Below the pieces are notes generated by a model that did not search any database, was not told the origin of the DNA, and was given only the letters and a program-made list of their open reading frames with translations. A stretch of DNA of 64,000 nt. It comes from JANRIG01 sp033765235. GTDB lineage: Bacteria > Bacteroidota > Bacteroidia > Cytophagales > UBA9547. Positions 1-8,716 of the stretch are shown in pieces. The translations under genes and the position numbers were made by a program. The DNA is taken from contig JANRIG010000011.1 in assembly GCA_033765235.1 (NCBI GenBank), positions 24,107 through 88,106 on the forward strand, in the 5' to 3' direction. The stretch's first letter is position 1. Each line of letters opens with the position of its first letter.

Positions 1-447
1 CATTCCTAATGCTATATATACATAAAATGCCAGCATTGACGCCAGATTAGTAGTGTAGGTGTTCTCATTGAAATCCAGACTTTGATCTTGGTTGTACACA
101 AAGTTAAAATCTTTGTCCAAAAAGTTGAGCAAAATGGTCTCATATCCGCTGCCGTACACCGGTCTCACCACAGTGATTTGGGTAATGGCTTTGAAGCTAT
201 TGTTGTTGCCTGACATATCCTGCAGCTTAATATTTATTTTCATATTTATTTTCTCTCCCGGGTCAAATTTGTCCAATGTCCATTGCCTATTGTTGAGAAA
301 GTTGGTAATGTCTGACTTCATGTTTGTAAATATAGACTTGTCTTGCAACTGTATCTGCTCTGCATCTATTAGCACTACTGCAAATATTTCCTGAGCAACA
401 GATTGTGAAACAATAATAAAAGCAATAATACTTAGCAATATTTTCAT
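1..447 (-). CDS. PorD-like DUF4835 protein, C-terminus beyond window
   Basis: Reading the minus strand from ATG at 447 gives 149 codons with no stop up to base 1, so the gene runs off the window. Residues 1-19 are a signal peptide (MKILLSIIAFIIVSQSVAQ). The rest matches the DUF4835 family, with blocks RPVYGSGYETILLNF, DKDFNFVYNQDQSLDFN and SMLAFYVYIALG in the expected order. Family members are around 300 residues, so roughly half is here. The family is named PorD in Bacteroidota and associated with type IX secretion, but its biochemical role is not settled. It is the last gene of the minus-strand run that starts at 6267, 126 bases downstream of the amidase gene. The family call is fairly firm; the functional label is inherited. 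Confidence 0.8.
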   Translation of the reverse strand, partial: MKILLSIIAFIIVSQSVAQEIFAVVLIDAEQIQLQDKSIFTNMKSDITNFLNNRQWTLDKFDPGEKINMKINIKLQDMSGNNNSFKAITQITVVRPVYGSGYETILLNFLDKDFNFVYNQDQSLDFNENTYTTNLASMLAFYVYIALGM

Positions 448-573
448 AATGCAAATTTGCTAAATAAACGTGAAAAATTCGCTATATTATATATAATTAG
501 TTACTTTAAAGATTATATTAATAGGTTTTGAGCTGCCTATATTCAGGATACTTTATTTGGGATTGACCTTGTG

Positions 574-1431
574 TCATCCTCTTTGCAATATGTGCCCGTA
601 GGCATCTACACGGCGGTCTCTGAAAAACGGCCATCGCACCCTTGTGTCATTCACGGCTCTCATATCTACCTCATTCATAAGGTATTGCTCACTTTTAGCA
701 TCTGAGGTCAATAGCATTTTGCCCATAGGGTCTGCTATAAAGCCATTGCCCCAAAATGTAAGGTCTTGCTCGGTGCCTACCCTGTTAGCGGCACACACAT
801 AGCACCCGTTGGCTATGGCATGGCTTCGCTGTATGGTGCGCCATGCGTCCAATTGCCCTGCCTGCATGGCTTTGGGCTCTTTGCTATCCCAGCCTATAGC
901 GGTAGGGTAAAATATTATTTGAGCCCCCATGAGTGCGGTGATACGTGCAGCCTCAGGATACCACTGATCCCAACATATAAGTGTGCCTATTTTGCCGTAA
1001 GGTGTGTCAAATGTTTTGAACCCTAAATCGCCCGGAGCAAAATAAAATTTTTCGTCAAAACCCGGGTCCTGAGGGATGTGCATCTTGCGATATATGCCTG
1101 ATAGTGAGCCATCGGTGCCTATTATTAAGTTGGTATTGAAATACAACCCGTCCATAAGCTTTTCAAATATAGGTACTATGAGCACACATTTATGTGCTTT
1201 GGCTATAGGCGAAAAAAGCTGAAAAGACTCACCATCTGTTTTTTCAGCTAATGCAAACCGCTCATAGTCTTGCCCTTGGCAAAAGTACACACTTCTGTAC
1301 ATTTCTTGATGGCAGATGATATTTGCCCCAGCTTTGGCTGCCTGTACAGTGTACTCGGCAGACTTTTGCATATTGTGCTGCACGTTTGATGAACATGAGG
1401 TTTGTACTATGGCTATTTTTATGATGTCCAT
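574..1431 (-). CDS. aguB: N-carbamoylputrescine amidase (carbon-nitrogen hydrolase)
   Basis: This 285-residue cytoplasmic enzyme belongs to the nitrilase/carbon-nitrogen hydrolase superfamily. The catalytic triad is visible: Glu43 in CHQEMYRSVYFCQ, Lys116 in YRKMHIPQDPGF and Cys153 in LICWDQWYPEAAR. The surrounding sequence, including FYPTAIGWD, is that of N-carbamoylputrescine amidases, which make putrescine, CO2 and ammonia in the agmatine route. The length is normal. The usual partner, agmatine deiminase (AguA), is not in this window, so the assignment rests on the sequence. Only seven bases separate it from the outer-membrane protein gene upstream, so it probably shares that transcript. 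A different amidase substrate cannot be excluded. Confidence 0.82.
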   Translation of the reverse strand: MDIIKIAIVQTSCSSNVQHNMQKSAEYTVQAAKAGANIICHQEMYRSVYFCQGQDYERFALAEKTDGESFQLFSPIAKAHKCVLIVPIFEKLMDGLYFNTNLIIGTDGSLSGIYRKMHIPQDPGFDEKFYFAPGDLGFKTFDTPYGKIGTLICWDQWYPEAARITALMGAQIIFYPTAIGWDSKEPKAMQAGQLDAWRTIQRSHAIANGCYVCAANRVGTEQDLTFWGNGFIADPMGKMLLTSDAKSEQYLMNEVDMRAVNDTRVRWPFFRDRRVDAYGHILQRG

Positions 1432-1438
1432 TTTTGAG

Positions 1439-2440
1439 TTAAAATCTGTATTCCAATCCTGTGGTTATTACAAAAGCTCTGGATAATCCGTCAGGGTTTT
1501 TCTTGACCGGGTCAGTAGTAGCTTGGTTTATGGCAGGTGTTTTGTATTGGGTATAAGCTCTATCCATTAGTCCATAGCCTCCCAAGAGTTTTATGCCCCA
1601 GTGCACGTCAAACCTATATCCCAACCCACCAAGTAGTGTCACAGCTGCACCGTCACTGCCTTCTATTTCGCGTCTTTTATTGTCTACATCCAAGAAGGTG
1701 TCTTTGGTGATGCGGTGTATCCAGAGCAGTCCAAGGTAGGCATTCCAGTTAGAAAATCGCAAGTTTTTTTCTATTCGCCACATCACATCAAAGCCTCTAT
1801 GCAACTGTCTTGATTTAGCATAATTGTCTGATATGCTTTTGCTTGACGAGCCATTCCATCTGCCCCATAAAAAGTCATTTTTGTTTTCAGTAATATCATA
1901 CTGAAATCCTGTGGCAAAGAGCCATCCTCTCGTAATGAGGCTTATGCCACCCAGTATGTCATAGGTGCCTAAGGTGGTTTGGTAATACATGGGCAGAGCA
2001 CGGTTTTTGATTTTTACTCCTGCAGAGTCGTCTGCCACAGTGGCATCGGCAGCACCTGTAGGTATCTTGCCCCCGAGTGATAGGTTTATTTGGTATGTTT
2101 CTTTGCCTACTAGATTGTAGCTCACTGCCAATGACACATCGCCCACGCCATCTTTAGTGGCAAGTTTGCCTTTGAGGTATTGATAGGGCAACTTTATTTG
2201 TGCCGTAAATTTTTTGGATATGCCTATATTCACATCTCCATTCAGGGCTACATTCTGCAAGCCATGCCTGGACTCTCCGTAATACACAGATACTTCAATA
2301 CTACGCACCCTTATATTAATTTTTTTGGAATATGCTTGATTGGGCTTCATGGCACCGAGCGTACAAAACCCTGCATCGCTACAGCCTTGCGCATACATAA
2401 TGTAAGGCAATATTATAAATATTAATGTAATAATTTGCAT
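1439..2440 (-). CDS. predicted outer-membrane beta-barrel protein, function unknown
   Basis: A 333-residue protein with an N-terminal signal peptide (about residues 1-17, ending MYAQ). Alternating hydrophobic and polar stretches follow, and the protein ends in GLEYRF, a terminal Phe preceded by aromatic or charged residues as in outer-membrane barrels. A short Cys pair after cleavage (GCSDAGFC) could form a disulfide. Motifs such as LGGKIPTG, followed by strand-like repeats, suggest a 12-16 strand barrel. It sits between the DUF4249 lipoprotein gene (62 bases upstream) and the amidase gene (seven bases downstream). I do not recognise a functional family. A structural or porin-like role is the most that can be said. 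Confidence 0.65.
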   Translation of the reverse strand: MQIITLIFIILPYIMYAQGCSDAGFCTLGAMKPNQAYSKKINIRVRSIEVSVYYGESRHGLQNVALNGDVNIGISKKFTAQIKLPYQYLKGKLATKDGVGDVSLAVSYNLVGKETYQINLSLGGKIPTGAADATVADDSAGVKIKNRALPMYYQTTLGTYDILGGISLITRGWLFATGFQYDITENKNDFLWGRWNGSSSKSISDNYAKSRQLHRGFDVMWRIEKNLRFSNWNAYLGLLWIHRITKDTFLDVDNKRREIEGSDGAAVTLLGGLGYRFDVHWGIKLLGGYGLMDRAYTQYKTPAINQATTDPVKKNPDGLSRAFVITTGLEYRF

Positions 2441-2502
2441 GGTGTAAATGTAATGATTAACTACAAAATGCCTACTTTATTGGCAAAATTTATTAATAAT
2501 TT

Positions 2503-3387
2503 TCAAAACTCTACGCCTGTACTCTTATCGCCCAACACTATCTTTTTGCGCCAAGTCCGCATACCTGTGAATATGCCAATACCTCCTTTGATATTACTTA
2601 CTATAGCTTGAGGGGTACTAAATGGATTGAGGTTGGCAAAAAATGCTGACCGCGTAGTACGGTAATAGTAATAATAGTCTTTGGTACTCCTGTGTAGATT
2701 TATGGTCACTGTGTCGCCGGACCTGAAGCCTGCATCGGTGAATATATATATAGTGTCTGTCTGCGATACAAATTTGGTAGTATCTATATGTATCTGATTG
2801 TAGCGCGTGTTGAGCAATGTATCGCTAAATGAGCTTCCCCTGTTAAAAAATAGCCTGTACACATCATCTATCTCATTTTGTACAGTTATTTTTGCCCTAA
2901 AATTTATCTTTTTCAATACAGAGTCTTGTTTTATTTCTGTGTTCACTTCATAATACATGGTATCAAGTCTTATATCACCGGGTATATATGTACTTGCAGT
3001 AATGTTATTGCCATACGTGTCAGTGATGTTTAGTTCAAAAGCATTTAAGGTGTCGTTGGGTACCAAAGTATTTGATCGGTAGTTGTATATTTTGGCATAA
3101 CTATTAGTACGTGCTCCGCTAAAGGTAAGTATTTGTGTGTTGTTGCCATGCACTATTTTCACTTGTGCTGCTGCTACACTGCTCACTATGGCGGTATCAA
3201 AGTAATCTACCGTTTGGGTGAGCAAAAGTCTGTAGGGCTTGCCCGGCTCCAAGTAGCACTCCACCGCCAATTTGGGAGTGTACGGAAGGCGAGGAATTTC
3301 TGCCTCATTTTCAAAGTCATTGTATATAAAGCATGCTTGCAACATTAGAAGCATAATTATATGTATGGGTATATTTATTTTTTTCAT
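2503..3387 (-). CDS. DUF4249 lipoprotein, partner of the TonB-dependent receptor
   Basis: This 294-residue protein begins with a lipoprotein signal (MLLMLQAC, lipidated Cys19). The mature part starts with RLPYTPKLAVECYLEPG, followed by YRLLLTQTVDYF and a beta-rich body as in DUF4249 proteins. These are encoded next to TonB-dependent receptors in Bacteroidota and are presumed surface or periplasmic ligand-handling partners; the ligand is unknown. Its ATG overlaps the receptor stop by one base (TAATG), so translation is probably coupled. A Tyr run (DYYYYYRTTRSAFF) lies in the C-terminal half. The family assignment is good; the function is inferred from the pairing. Confidence 0.78.
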   Translation of the reverse strand: MKKINIPIHIIMLLMLQACFIYNDFENEAEIPRLPYTPKLAVECYLEPGKPYRLLLTQTVDYFDTAIVSSVAAAQVKIVHGNNTQILTFSGARTNSYAKIYNYRSNTLVPNDTLNAFELNITDTYGNNITASTYIPGDIRLDTMYYEVNTEIKQDSVLKKINFRAKITVQNEIDDVYRLFFNRGSSFSDTLLNTRYNQIHIDTTKFVSQTDTIYIFTDAGFRSGDTVTINLHRSTKDYYYYYRTTRSAFFANLNPFSTPQAIVSNIKGGIGIFTGMRTWRKKIVLGDKSTGVEF

Positions 3388-5708
3388 TAGAATTTAATAT
3401 TATAAGATATGCCGGGCAATAATGGAAACAAAGATACCTGCTTGGCAGTGAACCCTGTGGGAAACGCTGCATTATCCTCTTTTATTTCATCAATATATAT
3501 ATAAAATGCATTGCGGCGGTTATATAAATTGAATAGACTAAATGTAAGGTCACTGTTTCCCCATTTGTGGGTGAATTTATACACCAGAGCCACATCCATA
3601 CGGTGATAAGGTGCAAGTCTGTAGTTGCCTCTATTGCTCGGATAGTCGGGCACTATGAGTGGGTTGGTACCGTTAAGGTCTCCCAACAGATACCTTCCTG
3701 TGGGCAAGGTCACTGCATTGCCACTGCCATATACCCATATGGCACTCAAAGTGAGTCTTTTTGTAATATCGTAGGTGAGCACTATAGATATATCGTGCCT
3801 TCGGTCGCTGCGGGCAAAGTAAGGGGTATTGTTGTCAATATCAGGAAATTGTCTCCAATTCCACGCCAGTGTATATCCTATCCATCCTTTGAACCTGCCT
3901 TCTTTTTTTTCGATATAAAATTCGGCACCATATGCCCATCCTTTGCCAAATGCAAATGAGGATTCTATATCATCGTTGGCAAAGGGTGTAACTCCGCTTT
4001 TCACATCAAGCTGGTGTGCAAGCCATTTATAAAAATATTCATTGGTAAATAAATATTTGCCATTGCCAAACACTATATTATATCCTGTAGCTGCTTGGTC
4101 AGCGTATTGAGGCAATACATTTTTGGTAGATGGGTACCAAAAGTCATTAGGGAGCAATTGCCCAGAGTTGGACACCAATAGCAAATATTGATACATACGG
4201 GTATAGCTTGCTTTCAAGGAAAAGTTTTCGGTGAGCATATATCTCGCTTGCGCTCGGGGCTCAAGATTGGCAGTATGCCATTTGCCATCTACAAAATTGT
4301 GAAACCCACTCATCCGCAAGCCTAAATTTACTTTGAGCCGTGTGGTAAGTTCTACATCATCAGACACATACACTGCATATTCTTGAAAAAATAAATTTTT
4401 GGCATCTATAAAATTAATATTTTGAGTGCTGCTTTGTGCATCTATACTGCCCAAAGTGTATTGATAGGTGAGGGCTTGCAGCCCAAATTTTAATGTGTTT
4501 TTGGATGAAAGCACATATTCAATGTCATATTTTAGCCCATAATTGTTCAGATAGTTGCCCAAGGTAAATTCTATTTCAAAAAATTTATTGTTGAGCTCTA
4601 TCTCATAGCGTGAGTAGGTGAAAGATAGGTTTGAAAACATTTTTGGACCAAATATATGATTCCATCGCAAAGAGGTGGTACGGTTGCCCCAGTAAAAATT
4701 TGCATTTATCCTATTACGCTGAAAGTCAAATACATCATTGCCATAATAGCTCCCCAAAAAGAGCCTGTTTCGGGGGGTTATTTCATAGTTTATTTTAATA
4801 TTAAAATCATAGAAGTAATAATCAGGTATAGGATTGTACCTGGGGCTGTCTTTGTTCATATCGTTTATTAGCCTTGTGAATACATCTGCGTATGTGCGCC
4901 TGCCGGCTATTATAAATGAGCCCTTGTTTTTCACAATGGGTCCCTCAAGCATAAGCCTTGATGATATGAGACCTATTCCTGCGGTGCCACCATACTTATA
5001 TTTATTGCCTTCATTCATTTTCACATCTACAATAGATGATAGCCTGCCTCCGTATTGTGCGGGGAAACCTCCTTTGTAGAGGTCAATATTTTTCACCGCA
5101 TCACTATTGAATACACTGAAAAATCCAAATAAATGTGAAGGGTTGTACACTATGGCTTCGTCCAGCAAAAAAAGATTTTGGTCAGCACCTCCTCCACGCA
5201 CGTATATACCCGAAAAGCCCTCAGACGAGCTCTGTATGCCGGGCTTCAGCTGCAATACTTTGAGCAAATCCACCTCTCCCAAAAATGCCGGTATCAGTTT
5301 GGCATCCTTGGAGGTGATACTGGTCATGCTCATTTGGGTGGCCTTTACTTGCTCACGGTATGAGTCGCCCCGCACTTCTATTTCCTGTATCTGTGCTGAG
5401 AGCTGCTGTAAATCAATTACTACCTGCATGTTTTGTGTTATATTATATCTCAGTGTTTGAGTTTTATAACCTAAGTAGCTCACTATGAGTGTCACACTAT
5501 CAGCTACTTCTGATATAGAAAAAAATCCATAACCGTTTGTCACTGTCACTTTGTTTCCAGATGCAGCCACCGTAGCACCTATCAGGTCTTCGCCGCTGCC
5601 GGCATCTTTCACATAGCCGCTTATTATATAGGTTTTGTATTGCGATATTGCATCATGAAAATTTGTAAAAATTAATAGTATAATAATTAATGCACGATAC
5701 CGTATCAC
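3387..5708 (-). CDS. TonB-dependent receptor with N-terminal carboxypeptidase-like domain
   Basis: This 773-residue outer-membrane transporter has a signal peptide (about residues 1-22). A carboxypeptidase-regulatory-like domain follows at about 25-110 (SGYVKDAGSGEDLIGATV), then a plug at about 125-230 with VRGGGADQNLFLLDEAIVY and GGFPAQYGGRLSSIVDVKM. The remainder is a beta-barrel ending in SYNIKF. Such receptors import large or scarce ligands using energy from TonB-ExbBD; a distant ExbBD-TonB set lies at 47169-49170. Directly downstream is the DUF4249 partner. The deformylase stop is seven bases upstream of this start, which suggests co-transcription. There is no SusD, so a glycan-utilisation role is not indicated. 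The ligand cannot be deduced. Confidence 0.9.
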   Translation of the reverse strand: MIRYRALIIILLIFTNFHDAISQYKTYIISGYVKDAGSGEDLIGATVAASGNKVTVTNGYGFFSISEVADSVTLIVSYLGYKTQTLRYNITQNMQVVIDLQQLSAQIQEIEVRGDSYREQVKATQMSMTSITSKDAKLIPAFLGEVDLLKVLQLKPGIQSSSEGFSGIYVRGGGADQNLFLLDEAIVYNPSHLFGFFSVFNSDAVKNIDLYKGGFPAQYGGRLSSIVDVKMNEGNKYKYGGTAGIGLISSRLMLEGPIVKNKGSFIIAGRRTYADVFTRLINDMNKDSPRYNPIPDYYFYDFNIKINYEITPRNRLFLGSYYGNDVFDFQRNRINANFYWGNRTTSLRWNHIFGPKMFSNLSFTYSRYEIELNNKFFEIEFTLGNYLNNYGLKYDIEYVLSSKNTLKFGLQALTYQYTLGSIDAQSSTQNINFIDAKNLFFQEYAVYVSDDVELTTRLKVNLGLRMSGFHNFVDGKWHTANLEPRAQARYMLTENFSLKASYTRMYQYLLLVSNSGQLLPNDFWYPSTKNVLPQYADQAATGYNIVFGNGKYLFTNEYFYKWLAHQLDVKSGVTPFANDDIESSFAFGKGWAYGAEFYIEKKEGRFKGWIGYTLAWNWRQFPDIDNNTPYFARSDRRHDISIVLTYDITKRLTLSAIWVYGSGNAVTLPTGRYLLGDLNGTNPLIVPDYPSNRGNYRLAPYHRMDVALVYKFTHKWGNSDLTFSLFNLYNRRNAFYIYIDEIKEDNAAFPTGFTAKQVSLFPLLPGISYNIKF

Positions 5709-5715
5709 ATAATGT

Positions 5716-6267
5716 CTATTTGAGTGGGAATCTCATTTTATAATCGGTCTCTATTTTGCCTTTGCTTATGTCTGACAGTTTGCCCTTGAGCAACTGCTTT
5801 TTGAGCGTAGATATATGGTCTGTAAATAATATTCCCTCTATGTGGTCATATTCATGTTGTATAATACGTGCCTGTAAGCCATCATAAGTTTCTGTCATTT
5901 TGGTACGGTTTTCATCATAATACGTAATAGTAACCACAGAAGGGCGCAATATGTTTTCTCTTATTTTGGGAATGCTCAAGCAGCCCTCTTCATAGCTCCA
6001 GCTTTCGCCGGATTGTGAAGTTATGACAGGGTTTATAAATACTTTTTTGAACCCACTGTCTTTGAGCTGCTCTATACCTGAGCCGTCGGCTACAAAAAGC
6101 CTTATATTTTTGCCTATTTGCGGTGCTGCCAAGCCTACCCCATTGGCTGCATACATGGTTTCAAACATGTTGTCAATCAATGCCTTGAGATCAGGATAAT
6201 CTTCAGCAATATCTACAGACTTGCGCCTGAGCACAGGGTCGCCGTAAGCATATATAGGTAATATCAT
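5716..6267 (-). CDS. def: peptide deformylase
   Basis: This 183-residue cytoplasmic metalloenzyme removes the formyl group from new N-terminal methionines. All three family motifs are intact: GVGLAAPQ at 43-50, EGCLS at 94-98 and QHEYDH at 137-142. The metal ligands are Cys96, His138 and His142, with catalytic Glu139. Length is normal and the ATG is followed directly by the conserved start ILPIYAYGDPVLR. It is the first gene of the minus-strand run, and a TAnnTTTG-type promoter lies just upstream. Confidence 0.96.
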   Translation of the reverse strand: MILPIYAYGDPVLRRKSVDIAEDYPDLKALIDNMFETMYAANGVGLAAPQIGKNIRLFVADGSGIEQLKDSGFKKVFINPVITSQSGESWSYEEGCLSIPKIRENILRPSVVTITYYDENRTKMTETYDGLQARIIQHEYDHIEGILFTDHISTLKKQLLKGKLSDISKGKIETDYKMRFPLK

Positions 6268-6284
6268 CGTTGATAATTTTGTTG

Positions 6285-6292
6285 CAAATGTA
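6285..6292 (-). promoter_or_regulatory. candidate -7 promoter element for def
   Basis: The minus strand reads TACATTTG, matching the Bacteroidota -7 consensus TAnnTTTG, 18 bases upstream of the def ATG. I see no clear TTG at the -33 position. The element occupies the short divergent gap between def and the FKBP gene. Confidence 0.5.
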
Positions 6293-6411
6293 ATGCAACA
6301 AAGGGGTATAATTCACTAATTGTTTTATGATTTGTTTAATTATATTACTTTTTTCATCTTTATATATGCACATATTTTTTACAAATATTATACACCATAT
6401 GTTTTTAGTCA

Positions 6412-6419
6412 TATATTTG
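6412..6419 (+). promoter_or_regulatory. candidate -7 promoter element for the FKBP gene
   Basis: TATATTTG matches the Bacteroidota -7 consensus TAnnTTTG and ends 23 bases before the ATG at 6443. No good TTG sits at the matching upstream distance. The position supports the ATG at 6443 rather than an in-frame upstream codon at 6320. Confidence 0.5.
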
Positions 6420-6442
6420 CAACTTTGAAAAATTATATTATC

Positions 6443-7171
6443 ATGAAAAAAATAATAATCACCCTTTCTCTAGCTCTCATTTATACCTTAGTGGGGTATT
6501 CACAAACAAAACCTCAATCCAAACCCAAACCCATGACCGAATTTGTACTCAAAACCCAAGCCGATAAACTCAGCTATGCCATAGGTATTAACATTGCTCA
6601 AGGCATGAAGCAACAAGGCTTGTCAGACTCTTTGAATATAAAAGCACTTGCCAGAGCACTGGAAGATGTATTTAAAGGGGGCAAAATGGCACTTTCTACC
6701 GAAGATGCTCAAGGTATAATACAAAACTTCATGATGGCACAGCAGCAGAAAATGCAGGCTGAGCAGCAAAAATCCGGAGGCAAAAATCTTGAAGAAGGCA
6801 AAAAATTTCTTGCCGAAAATAAAACAAAACCGGGCGTAGTCACACTACCCAGCGGCTTGCAATATATGGTATTGAAAGAAGGTACCGGTCCCATACCTGT
6901 AGATACTAATACGGTGACTACTCACTACCACGGCACATTGATAAACGGCGAAGTGTTTGACAGCTCAGTGCAACGCGGTCAGCCTGCCTCATTCCCTGTA
7001 AATGGCGTGATAAAAGGCTGGATAGAAGCCCTCAAACTCATGAAAGTAGGCAGCAAATGGAAACTCTTTGTACCCTCAGACTTAGCCTATGGTCCCCAAA
7101 GCGCAGGACCAAAAATAGGACCAAACTCTACCCTCATTTTTGAAGTAGAGCTCATCAGCATTGATAAGTAG
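6443..7171 (+). CDS. FKBP-type peptidyl-prolyl cis-trans isomerase, exported
   Basis: The frame is open from 6320, but the ATG at 6443 opens a standard signal peptide (MKKIIITLSLALIYTLVGYSQ) just after a promoter, so 242 residues are annotated. After export, a helical FKBP_N-type dimerisation domain follows (KLSYAIGINIAQGMKQQG, about 40-135). The FKBP isomerase domain comes next (about 140-240) with VTTHYHGTLINGEVFDSS, VIKGWIEALKLMKVG and PSDLAYG. This is the layout of FkpA/Mip proteins, periplasmic folding helpers. A Gln/Lys-rich helix (MMAQQQKMQAEQQK) links the domains. It is divergent from def and probably monocistronic. Confidence 0.88.
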   Translation: MKKIIITLSLALIYTLVGYSQTKPQSKPKPMTEFVLKTQADKLSYAIGINIAQGMKQQGLSDSLNIKALARALEDVFKGGKMALSTEDAQGIIQNFMMAQQQKMQAEQQKSGGKNLEEGKKFLAENKTKPGVVTLPSGLQYMVLKEGTGPIPVDTNTVTTHYHGTLINGEVFDSSVQRGQPASFPVNGVIKGWIEALKLMKVGSKWKLFVPSDLAYGPQSAGPKIGPNSTLIFEVELISIDK

Positions 7172-7581
7172 CATACATAGTCAATCTTTTAGGTTTGTAT
7201 ATTTGTTGAATGTATTATAAATTGTACTTTATTGCGCAACTTAGTACATCAATATACATTAATCTGCAAAAAAATTGCCCAAATATCGCTGCTTGACATC
7301 AATATGCAATATACTTGTGCAAACTATATCACTTGGTAGTTGATGAGCGTGTGGAGCTAATTAGTGAATAAATAATAACAAACTCCTTCTCCCTCAACCT
7401 ATCATCAGATATTGAGCAAAAGCATAGGTATAAATTTAAACATTATTTATTGAAATATTCTTACAAAATGCTTCAGGCACCCATTTGGCTTGCGGTTGCA
7501 TTTGACCAACTATATCTTACAAATTGAAAATCCTATTTTAATGTTGTATAGCCCGAAATATGCTTTCAGGATTAAACAATG
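7172..7581. other. 410-base intergenic region without a recognisable gene
   Basis: This stretch is AT-rich. It contains a ten-base direct repeat (ACATCAATAT at 7246-7255 and 7296-7305) but no coding sequence I can support on either strand. The open frame from 7490 runs straight through the tRNA and is not a gene. Confidence 0.6.
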
Positions 7582-7655
7582 TGTTCCCGAAGGGAGTCGA
7601 ACCCCTAACCTTCTGATCCGTAGTCAGATACTCTATCCAGTTAAGCTACGGGAAC
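7582..7655 (-). tRNA. tRNA-Arg (anticodon ACG)
   Basis: The minus strand folds as a complete 74-base tRNA. The seven-base acceptor stem is GTTCCCG with CGGGAAC, and the discriminator is A. The anticodon stem TCTGA/TCAGA encloses the loop CTACGGA, giving anticodon ACG. The T loop GGTTCGACTCC is standard. CCA is not encoded; the bases after the discriminator are CAT. ACG is the tRNA that TadA normally converts to ICG to read CGU, CGC and CGA. It lies alone, opposite in direction to the ribosomal operon beginning at 7794. Confidence 0.95.
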
Positions 7656-7728
7656 ATGATTATCTGCGCAAAAATAATTACAAAAATTCTTTTATCATAA
7701 ACTTAACATAAAAATTACAAACATTTTT

Positions 7729-7758
7729 TTGCTAAATAATTTTGTTTATCTATCTTTG
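7729..7758 (+). promoter_or_regulatory. Bacteroidota-type promoter of the str operon
   Basis: TTG at 7729-7731 and TATCTTTG at 7751-7758 are separated by 19 bases, matching the -33 TTG / -7 TAnnTTTG consensus. The rpsL ATG follows 35 bases later. Confidence 0.75.
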
Positions 7759-7793
7759 CACTCCCAAAATTAAAAAAGGTAAAAAATAAGTAA

Positions 7794-8213
7794 ATGCCAA
7801 CCATTCAGCAGTTAGTACGCAAAGGCAGAAAAGCCCTTAAGTGGAAGTCAAAATCGCCCGCACTCACCTCATGCCCCGAGCGCAGAGGAGTATGTACCAG
7901 GGTATATACTACCACTCCCAAAAAACCCAACTCTGCACTTCGCAAAGTAGCCAGGGTAAGACTTACCAACACCCGCGAAGTAAATGCTTACATACCCGGT
8001 GAGGGACATAACCTGCAAGAGCACTCCATAGTACTCATCAGAGGCGGTAGGGTAAAAGACCTTCCCGGTGTGCGTTATCACATCATCAGAGGTGCGTTGG
8101 ACACAGCAGGTGTAAACGGCAGGAAACAAAGTCGTTCAAAGTACGGTGCCAAAACTCCAAAAGCAGGAGCAGCAGGCAAAGGAGCACCGGCAGCACCAGC
8201 TAAAAAGAAATAA
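7794..8213 (+). CDS. rpsL: 30S ribosomal protein S12
   Basis: This 139-residue S12 has the decoding-centre loop TPKKPNSALRK at 41-51, with Lys at 43 and 44 as in streptomycin-sensitive bacteria, and the second conserved loop GGRVKDLPGVRYH. The C-terminus carries a low-complexity Ala/Lys/Gly tail (about 20 residues, ending APAKKK), common in Bacteroidota. It is the first gene of the str operon and follows the promoter at 7729-7758. Confidence 0.98.
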   Translation: MPTIQQLVRKGRKALKWKSKSPALTSCPERRGVCTRVYTTTPKKPNSALRKVARVRLTNTREVNAYIPGEGHNLQEHSIVLIRGGRVKDLPGVRYHIIRGALDTAGVNGRKQSRSKYGAKTPKAGAAGKGAPAAPAKKK

Positions 8214-8239
8214 TACATTGAAAAATCAAATAGGCTAAA

Positions 8240-8707
8240 ATGAGAAAATCAAAACCTGAAAAAAGATACGTACTACCCGACCCTAAGTTTAACGATACTT
8301 TGGTCACTAAGTTTGTAAACAATCTAATGTACGATGGCAAAAAAAGCATTGCATACAATATATTTTATGATGCCCTGTCTGTAGTTGAAAAGAAAACTCA
8401 AGAAAATGGACTTGAGGTGTGGAAAAAAGCCCTAAACAACATCATGCCTACTGTAGAGGTAAAAAGTAGAAGAGTAGGTGGAGCCAACTTTCAAGTGCCT
8501 GCCGAAGTACGCCCCGACAGAAAAGTGTCACTCGGTATCAAATGGATGATACTCTATGCACGCAAAAGAAATGAAAAAACTATGACCGACAAATTGGCCG
8601 GCGAAATAGTAGCTGCCTCCAAAGGCGAAGGCGCAGCAGTAAAAAAGAAAGACGATACACACCGTATGGCAGAGGCTAACAAAGCATTTGCACACTTCAA
8701 ATTATAA
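8240..8707 (+). CDS. rpsG: 30S ribosomal protein S7
   Basis: This 155-residue S7, the assembly-initiating protein of the 30S head, shows the characteristic stretches KFVNNLMYDGKKSIA, RRVGGANFQVPAEVRPDRK and KKDDTHRMAEANKAFAHF. Length and start are normal. It lies 26 bases after rpsL and nine bases before fusA, as in other str operons. Confidence 0.98.
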   Translation: MRKSKPEKRYVLPDPKFNDTLVTKFVNNLMYDGKKSIAYNIFYDALSVVEKKTQENGLEVWKKALNNIMPTVEVKSRRVGGANFQVPAEVRPDRKVSLGIKWMILYARKRNEKTMTDKLAGEIVAASKGEGAAVKKKDDTHRMAEANKAFAHFKL

Positions 8708-8716
8708 TCCAAACCA

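Noticed and set aside
7490..7711. 73-codon open frame on the plus strand.
   Set aside because: It runs through the tRNA-Arg gene on the other strand, has no signal or domain, and its later half is the tRNA sequence read in reverse.
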